Of a stretch of DNA of 27,888 nt, positions 21,501 to 27,888 are shown piece by piece (position 1 is the first letter of the stretch; each line of letters opens with the position of its first letter). The stretch is from Diplocarpon mali (Eukaryota; Ascomycota; Leotiomycetes; Helotiales; Drepanopezizaceae). The notes beneath the pieces are model-generated. The model saw only the letters and a program-made list of their open reading frames with translations, was not told the origin of the DNA and made no database searches. A program made the position numbers and the translations under genes. The stretch covers positions 3,520 through 31,407 of the forward strand of contig JAENRP010000438.1 of NCBI GenBank assembly GCA_024741835.1, written 5' to 3'.

Positions 21501-22301
21501 CAAGTGCACCTACCCAGTCTTCCCAAGGGTCGCCCTGTCTATGCACTCGAGTCTCCTTTCCTCCAAGACCCGTCCGCGTTCACATGCACCGTCGAAGAGG
21601 TCGCCACGCTCTACCTCGCCGCCCTCCGCAAGGTGCAGCCCCAGGGACCGTACCTCCTCGGCGGCTGGTCCGCGGGTGCGGTCTTCTCCTACGAGGTCAG
21701 CGTGCGGCTCCTCGACGCGGGCGAGACCATCCTCGGGCTTATCATGCTCGATATGCGTGTGCCCGTGCCCCTGACGCACCTGCCAGAGATCAGCATGGAA
21801 CTCCTGGAAGCAAGCGGCATGACGGCTGGCATAAACCGCAGCCAGGGCGGCTCGCAGATCATGGGCCCCATGCCGCTCCGCCTGAAGCAGCATCTGCTGA
21901 GCGTGTGCCGGGCGCTGGTCAAGTATGAGCCGCGGGCCATGACATCGCAGCGCCGGCCCAACCACGTATACATGATCTGGGCGCGCCTGGGCCTGTCCGA
22001 GGTCATGGACGACAAGCCGGCCGACGAGACGGTGCAGATCGACGAGATCACCAAGAAGTGGTTTTTTGGCGGCGGCGAGGGCAGCGGCAATGCCATGCAG
22101 AACGCGGGCGCCGGCATGATGGGCTGGTTTTATGAGAAGAGGAAGACGTTTGGCTCGAATGGGTGGCAGGATCTTGTTGGCCAGGAACTCAAGACGTGGG
22201 TTGTGGATGCGGATCACTTCTCTATGGTCGCTATGCCGACGGCGATAGCGACTGGAGGCCATATCCGAGAGGCGGTCGACGAGGCTACTGCTTTCGCTTG
22301 A
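15511..22301 (+). CDS. Non-reducing polyketide synthase, SAT-KS-AT-PT-ACP-TE, nine exons
   Basis: Exons: 15511-15800, 15873-16152, 16266-16807, 16887-16968, 17026-17542, 17602-17934, 17996-18309, 18367-21451, 21505-22301, giving about 2079 aa. SAT (1-365): C117 in GLCTGVLPA. KS (366-800): C536 in DSACASS, H671 in MHGTATQ, H711 in NIGHGE. AT: S989 in GHSLGE; the upstream GQGS segment continues KARTFG instead of the usual YxGMG pattern. PT (about 1275-1620): H1314 in GHVVDGHAICP and D1499 in LDALVHLAGF. One ACP: S1677 in GVDSLMS. TE (1780-2079): S1870 in GWSAG, D1897 and H2052 in DADHFSM, a complete triad. By family knowledge the SAT loads an acyl chain made by the HR-PKS, the PT sets the aldol ring closure, and the TE releases by macrolactonisation or hydrolysis. 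A TE rather than a reductase argues against azaphilone-type aldehydes. Resorcylic versus dihydroxyphenylacetic register cannot be told by eye. Confidence 0.93.
16969..17025 (+). other. 57-nt stop-free intron in the NR-PKS KS domain
   Basis: GTAGGT donor after the codons for HTK, GCGCAG acceptor before IPSSRFD. The length is a multiple of three with no stop, so the frame stays open if it is retained. Removing it rebuilds the usual KS spacing (HTKIPSSRFD); keeping it inserts 19 residues. Confidence 0.75.
17935..17995 (+). other. NR-PKS intron with an AAG 3' splice site
   Basis: Donor GTATTT, perfect branch point GCTAAC (17980-17985), acceptor GGAAG ending at 17995. Splicing gives HGTATQAGDLAEM, which matches the DxxEM spacing of KS domains. 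The more obvious AG at 17979-17980 would cut into the branch point and insert five residues. Confidence 0.75.
18310..18366 (+). other. Second 57-nt stop-free intron in the NR-PKS
   Basis: GTGAGT donor after NNFDAA, CTAAC branch point, CCCAG acceptor before GGNVSL. Splicing restores the KS C-terminal motif NNFDAAGGN. It is again a multiple of three and stop-free, so a gene finder will tend to read through it. Confidence 0.85.
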
Positions 22302-22574
22302 GGCGGTTGATCATTCATTGCTTTTTTTTCGCGGTATCCTTGGTCTTGGCCTGTCGGTTTCCTCTGCGCTTTGTCTATGCTTTGCCTATGAGCAACTCGT
22401 CCCTGGCTTCTTTTTAGAGTTGAATCTGCTTAACTTAGATAGTGAGATAACAGTACCAGGTCTGTATCTTTGTACAGCTGTCAAATATCATTGGATATCA
22501 CCTTATACCAGTGCTTATTCAATATTAACCTGTCGATAGATTTTGAAAAGTGTTTTCGAAATGCACTTGTCGGT
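22302..22574. other. NR-PKS 3' flank and transition to AT-rich DNA
   Basis: No gene seen. Base composition moves from the roughly balanced PKS coding sequence to strongly AT-rich over this stretch. It should contain the NR-PKS 3' UTR, but no canonical AATAAA was found. Confidence 0.5.
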
Positions 22575-23750
22575 TGTCACGGCGTGACCTCGTGACCTAG
22601 AGAATCGTGACCTAGAGAGAGACGAGCATAAGTCGTATGCCGTTGTTAGAAATATACAAGGTACGGAGATTGCCGCACGGAACGGAGACTAAGGCTTAGT
22701 AAGCCTACCTTATATATATACTACTTCAGCTTTATAGAACTTAGAATCTATACCTTTAGATTCTATTATAGTAGCAATTCCTAGAATCTATTAATAACTC
22801 AATCACTTTTATCAATTGAAAAGAACCTTCGAACTTGCTTTTTAGCAAATACAACTATATAATACCTTCTTATATATACCCTTATATATATACCTACTTT
22901 CTCCTTACTCCTATTTTCTACCCCCTTTTTATACTTCTTCTTTGATAACTTAATGATATAATATAAGCAAATGGCACGAATATGCAAATGTGGGAGGTGG
23001 AAGAAAGGTGTTTATTATCTTTTAAGGAAGGCGAGTATTATATATAACCCGATCCTACCGCGCACTTACTTATAATAGCCCCCTTTAAGCCATTTGCATA
23101 TCCTTATATTAAATTAATCTAAAATATAATAGTAAAGCAAATTATCGTAAGCTAGTATTAGGTTTCTTTTTAAAACTTGCGATTAATATATTAATATTAA
23201 AATAATTTGCCATTTTAATTATCTTAATGAATTTCCGCTTTCTACTTATTAATATTATATAGTATTTGCATTTACCCTCCTTGCGCACTAAGGTAGTATT
23301 AATAGTTTATTTATCAATTGACTCTTAGAAGAGCTAATCGCATCTACCGACGGCGATAATAGTATAAATAAGGCTCTTTGCAATCTTTGAAATATATTAT
23401 AATAATTTATTATATAATAAAATCTTATCTTAACTTAAGTAAAGTAAAGGAAGAAGAATATTAGAGTAAGAAGTATGACGGCGGAAGCAAGGCACAAGTT
23501 GATAAAGTCACTGAGATCAAGGCTGCCAAATCGTATAGAATTCAAAGCTAAGGAGTATATACAAAGTAGTAAACCTCTCTCTTAATATGCCTCCTTAGCC
23601 TAAGACTTAGAAAGGTCGATTTCTACCAACTACTTATATTCTGCCTATTAAAGGAAAGGTATGACTATAAGACATTGCATCTACTGTATTAGTCGCAGGT
23701 GCTTTAATAGTTCCTTGATACAATTATGATATTACCCCTTTCTCTTAAGA
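22575..23750. mobile_element. AT-rich RIP-degraded DNA, possible LTR edge at its left end
   Basis: No gene seen. At 22575 a TGTCAC sequence begins a less AT-rich stretch with three copies of CGTGACCT (22583-22590, 22591-22598, 22606-22613), followed by TA-dominated DNA. LTRs begin with TG, so 22575 is a candidate outer edge of the retroelement on its right. I could not find the matching LTR, a target-site duplication or a primer-binding site within the window. Confidence 0.35.
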
Positions 23751-23754
23751 AGTG

Positions 23755-25045
23755 AGGTGCCCTTATCTCGACCTACTTTTAGATAAAGTTGTATATAATC
23801 CTATTTTCAGCCCTATTGATAAAGCCTTTTATCTTTTCGTTTATTGGATCCTCTTTAGTATAAATAGTCTCGATAGCAGTCTTAATCAGTTTATCTAAGT
23901 TATCGAATGCGCTAATAAGCTTTCTATTATATAGATCCTTAAGATCGCATTATTATTATCGGTTTTCGCGTATCTATTTTAGCTAATCTATCTGGTTTGA
24001 CTTCTAGCGTTTGATAGGGGTGCTAGCAGTAGTAGTAGAGGTAGCCTTCCTCTTTTATATAATAGTATAAGTAGTGACTTGCTATTATAGCTTATCGTTC
24101 TTATCTTATAATGTTTTAAGCTTTAGCTTGTCCTCTTTTACTTTAGCGTATAAGGCCTTTAATTCGCAAGATTATTTATTAAGATTATTATAAAGGCGAT
24201 TAAACTTAACTGCTTTAAATAGTATAATAAAGACTATATAGCCACCTTATATAAAAGTTCCTCCTTTAGCCTTAATCTTTATAACCACTTTATTAATATT
24301 AGCAGGCAGGCGTTCCTTACTCTACGCAGCTTTTATAACTGTCTTTTAAATGCGCTATTTAAAGGCTTTGAATCTAGCAGGCCTTAGGTTGACCTATATC
24401 TTGCCTTAGTTGGTAATATTTTAATATAGCTATCTTTAAAGGTTATTTCTTAATAGCCTTAACTTACTAAGTCGCGACTTCCGAATTATTATACTATTCT
24501 TTCTCTTTATTAGTGTACTATTCCTCTTTATCTTAATAGGCATAGGTTAGTTATCTTTATCGTTTTTATTCTTTAATTTATTATAAAGCCAATTAAAAGG
24601 GACCTTCTTACTAAAGGTAGCGCTATTCTTAAATAAGAGAGGGGTTAGGGTCAAGGTCGGCGAGGCGGTAGGTTTGTTTATTTTATTATCTATTAAAAGT
24701 GGTATTAGCGACAGCAAGGCAGTAGGCTTAATATCTTTATTATTATCAAAGTCGTTAGAGTCGCTATTTATATCACTTGCAAATAGTAATCAGAAATCTA
24801 CTTATTCTATTCTAATAGGCGTAGTAGGTTAGTCGTCTATTACTTATTAGGTAAAGGCAGCTTATATAAGGTCTACCTCTATTAGAAACGCTATTGCATT
24901 ATTAATACTAATTATAAAATCATTTTATATATTAAGGGAGTCGGTAGGCGCAATAATAGGCGTAGTAGTCTTATTATTAAAAGGAAGGGGGTTATTTATT
25001 AGTTCGCTTATAGTAATAGTTAGCCAAGTAGTTTAATTCGATAAT
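23755..25045 (-). pseudogene. RIP-decayed long reading frame (over 400 codons), unknown protein
   Basis: One minus-strand frame can be followed from about 25040 down to about 23755 without a frame break. Its roughly 30 in-frame stops are almost all TAA or TAG, mostly where Gln (CAA/CAG) fits, with one TGA where Trp (TGG) fits, as RIP produces. The first 150 or so codons encode a Pro/Thr/Ser/Asp-rich segment (for example TTTPIIAPTDS). Then comes a basic middle part, then a Lys/Leu/Glu coiled-coil-like stretch (CELKALYAKVKEDKLKLK), a Thr-rich KRKATSTTTASTPIKR linker and a helical tail. I do not recognise the family. It lies on the same strand as pol and beyond its 3' end, where an extra ORF of the retroelement would be, but it may belong to another nested element. 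Confidence 0.55.
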
Positions 25046-25440
25046 ATAATATATAATAGTAAGGCAGTAGGTTAAAAGAGCGAGTTGATTAATTTATAAA
25101 AGTAAAGCGAAGGTAGTAAGAAGGAGAAGTATTTATAAGGGAATAGATCTAGGCAAAAGTACTAGCGTGGAATTAAGAATAAAGGAATAGAATAGTAAAG
25201 AATAGCAAGTAGTAAGACGGTAAATTATAAGAATAGTTTAAAGGGAAAGTGGTCTTTATTATACGTTTTAAATAGGTATATTAGCGTCTAGCGCTTTATT
25301 CTTAATTTCTATTAAAGTTGAATTATTATAAGAGTATCTACTATTATCGCTAATGCGTTTGATAATAACCTTCGTTCTTAAGGATATTATCTAATAGGTA
25401 GTCTAAGTCAAGTTCGTTTTTAAAAGCGGCTTCTAGCTAG
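25046..25440. mobile_element. AT-rich RIP-degraded spacer after pol
   Basis: Stop-riddled AT-rich DNA between the end of the chromodomain and the decayed unknown frame. No domain was recognised. If the element is simple, its 3' LTR would be expected here, but I could not define its ends. Confidence 0.35.
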
Positions 25441-27888
25441 GTCTATAATCTCGCTAAGGGCCTAAGGGCATTAGGGTAGTTAGAGTAGAACTTTATAAGT
25501 AGTATAGCCGCGTTTTTAAAGTTACTAGTAAGGTACTATTAATCGTTAGGATCCTATCCTACTTAGCTGACTTTATAATAGAGTTACTTTTACTATATAT
25601 TAAATGCTAAGATTTAGTCGACTTCCTATTTTAAATAGGTATTAATAATAATAGGTTTTACTAATAGGTTGATCTACTTAAGCAAAGGGTTATTAGCGGC
25701 TTTCCTTAGTCTATTAGCGTAAAAGACATTATATATTTAATAGGATAGGAGTAGGTCTACTTTATAAGAGTAATAGATTAGGCTGATAATTTTAAAAGGG
25801 CTTATAATAAGGAAGTCGAGTTTATCAAAGGGTCGGTCTGTTTTCTAAGCTCTCTTTATAATATATACTAAGTCTCTTAGGCCGAAGTCGGGTTAGCGTT
25901 GCTTTTTATTTACTTATTTGGATTATCTCTCTTAAGCTACTAGTATAGATTCTTAGGCAAACTAGACTACTTTATCAATTCTTTTAGCCTATACTTGCGC
26001 TTCTTTCCTATTTAGCTTCTCTTAAGCGCTCGAGTACTTAGTAGTATAAGCGGTTTAGTCAAAATCCAAGCAAGGTTCATAGCTATAATCGACTATAGAA
26101 GGAGAGAGGCCAGTTGACTTATTTGGGCAAGCAGCGCTAGCAGCATCTATAGTAGGGAGTAAGTCGGCCTAATTGTCCTAAAAGTAGTTAATAAAAGGGT
26201 ATAGTTGTATATCGATTATCTAATTGATAATCTTAATTTATTTATCTATTTAAGCATATTTAAAAGTCGATAGCTAGAGCTTAACCTATACTAGCGTTAA
26301 TAACTCATTTATAAAGTCGGAGATAAACTAAGGTCTTTAATCGCTAGTAATAGTAAGAGGGCTCCTTTTAAACCTTTAAATATATTAGTAAAATAGAGAG
26401 GCAGCGGTCTGCGCAATAGCCTTCTTTATTATTAATAGGTAGATATACCGCTTAAAGAGTCGGTTAATTATAATAAATATAATATTATAGCTATTACTAA
26501 TTGATCTAAGAGTATAGAAGTCTATAGATAAGTCGTCCTATATATATAAGGAAATAGGCAGTAGTTTAAAGAGTCCTAGCGTCTTATCTTAAGATTTATA
26601 TAAATATTAGCAATTATAATAGTTAGCAATATACCTCTTTATATTATAGTAGTATATAGGCTATTAGTAGTAGTATTAAAGGAATTATATAGTCTTAGTT
26701 CTACTAGGATAAGCTATTAATATACTATTATAGATTTGGCAGAGTAGGTAGGTGCAGAGATTATCCGGTTCTTTAAAAACTACTAGCCTTCTATTATATA
26801 GAAGTAGTCTATCCTTTAATAGGGTCTAAGGAGTCTCTTTTCTAATAGCTTTCTCTTACTTTAATTGTAGTAACTTATAAGTTTAGTTAGCATTAAGGAC
26901 TTCTTCTATTATTCGGAAATTATTAATAGAAGAGCGTTCCTTAAGTATTATAAAGTCGACTAAAGCTATTATAAGACGATCTTAAATAATACTAGCTAAG
27001 TTAAAAAGCTATTAGGTTCTCTTAGCTTCTTTTACGACTTTTTAAATAAGTGTGAGTTTATCTTTCTATAATAGTATATCGGCTATTGTATTCTCCTTTT
27101 TAAAGCGATAAGTAATCTAGTAGTTATATCTTAAGAGTATGTCTATCTATTAGATTTGTTATTTATTAAAGAGTTTTTTAGTTTTAAAGTAATTTAAAAC
27201 CTTATAATTAGTAATCATTAGGAAGCTTAATACACTTTATAACTCTGCGTCCTATTCCTTTAGAGCTAGTATAACTGCTAGTATCTCTTTATTATAGATT
27301 TTATAATATAATTCTATATTTTGCAATCCTTTAGAAAAGAAGGCAACTAAGTACTATTATTTATTATTCTTATCCTTTTGGCTAAGCACTCCAGCTGCTG
27401 CTAGGTCTAAGCAGTCGGTCTTAATCCTTATTAGTCGGTGGTTTTTAAAGTATAGCAAGGTAAGCGCGTTTAATAGCCGCTTCTTTAATTATTCAAACGC
27501 ATCTTATTATTCCTTAATTAGAACAAACGTCAGGCTAATCTCCTTTATTATCAGCTGGTTAAAGGGGCATGCAATTCGACTATAGGCTTTAATAAATCTT
27601 TAGTAGAAGTTGCAGAATCCTAAAAATAATTATACTTATTTCTTTATTAATAGGAGGGTCTATTCTTTAATAACCTTGACCTTAGTAAGGTCGACCTATA
27701 CTCCTTAATTAGTAATAATAAACCCTAGGAATCTAGTACTAATGACTTCGAATTCATACTTCTTAATATTAACCTATAGGCTAGCTTCGCATTGTCTTTC
27801 TAAAACCTATTTAATATAGTATTAATACTTTTCCTTAATTTTTAAAAAGATTAAAATATTATTAATATATATAAAGTAAAAGTTGTTT
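25440..27888 (-). pseudogene. RIP-inactivated Ty3/gypsy chromovirus pol (RT-RNase H-integrase-chromodomain), 5' part beyond the window
   Basis: Read on the minus strand from the right edge: the reverse transcriptase active site FIYIDDILIF appears as FIYINNILIF (27846-27875), both Asp codons changed by TGAT to TAAT. RT then continues with YEFEVISTRFLGFII and FLGFCNFY. RNase H follows (DLAAAGVLSQKDKNN at about 27380-27420, then a KIYNKEILAVILALKE segment). The integrase has a degraded zinc finger (KRYIANYYNC, about 26600-26650) and a catalytic core with its first two Asp residues (SIDFYTL near 26520, ITSD near 26345); the final Glu appears as Lys. Its C-terminal part (ISPFKIISLIYYSYKVDL) leads into a chromodomain at about 25455-25635. 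Many Trp and Gln codons are now TAG or TAA. Domain order identifies a fungal chromovirus. Gag, the protease and the start of RT lie beyond position 27888. It is not functional. Confidence 0.88.

Noticed and set aside
22799..22987. 62-codon minus-strand frame in the AT-rich block
   Set aside because: AT-rich composition yields Lys/Tyr/Ile runs by chance; no domain.

Overview
This is nuclear DNA of a filamentous ascomycete (Pezizomycotina). Three things support that: genes with many short introns of 53-163 nt that carry fungal branch points, two iterative type I fungal polyketide synthases (PKSs), and an AT-rich block with the typical marks of RIP (repeat-induced point mutation). I cannot name the species. 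A sordariomycete would fit, but that is only a guess.

Layout. (1) 378-1527, plus: a two-exon gene for a small secreted tyrosinase-family copper protein. (2) 1528-4678: about 3.1 kb with no gene I can support. It holds a TG/TA microsatellite, an 8-mer tandem array, a 16-mer tandem array and a promoter-like patch facing right. (3) 4679-12935, minus: a nine-exon highly reducing PKS (HR-PKS) of about 2525 aa, KS-AT-DH-(degenerate MT)-ER-KR-ACP. (4) 12936-15510: a 2.6 kb divergent intergenic region with a 23-N assembly gap, a possible decayed coding fragment and a long GA tract next to the next start codon. (5) 15511-22301, plus: a nine-exon non-reducing PKS (NR-PKS) of about 2079 aa, SAT-KS-AT-PT-ACP-TE. 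(6) from about 22.4 kb to the end: an AT-rich, stop-riddled block. It contains, on the minus strand, the pol gene of a Ty3/gypsy chromovirus (RT-RNase H-integrase-chromodomain). Beyond pol lies a second decayed reading frame of more than 400 codons that I do not recognise.

How the genes work together (inference from established dual-PKS pathways). The HR-PKS has no release domain. It should build a reduced, unmethylated acyl chain that the SAT domain of the NR-PKS accepts as starter. The NR-PKS would extend it with malonyl units, its PT domain would close the aromatic ring, and its intact thioesterase would release the product. A divergent HR/NR pair with a C-terminal TE rather than a reductase is the arrangement used for benzenediol lactones (resorcylic or dihydroxyphenylacetic acid lactones) and for some alkylresorcylic acids. 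The sequence does not fix the exact product. The tyrosinase could be a tailoring oxidase or an unrelated neighbour. No transcription factor, transporter, P450 or methyltransferase gene was seen. On the right the cluster ends against the RIP-mutated block.

The gene models were built by hand. All splice junctions keep frame: 7578 coding nt for the HR-PKS, 6240 for the NR-PKS and 1083 for the tyrosinase.
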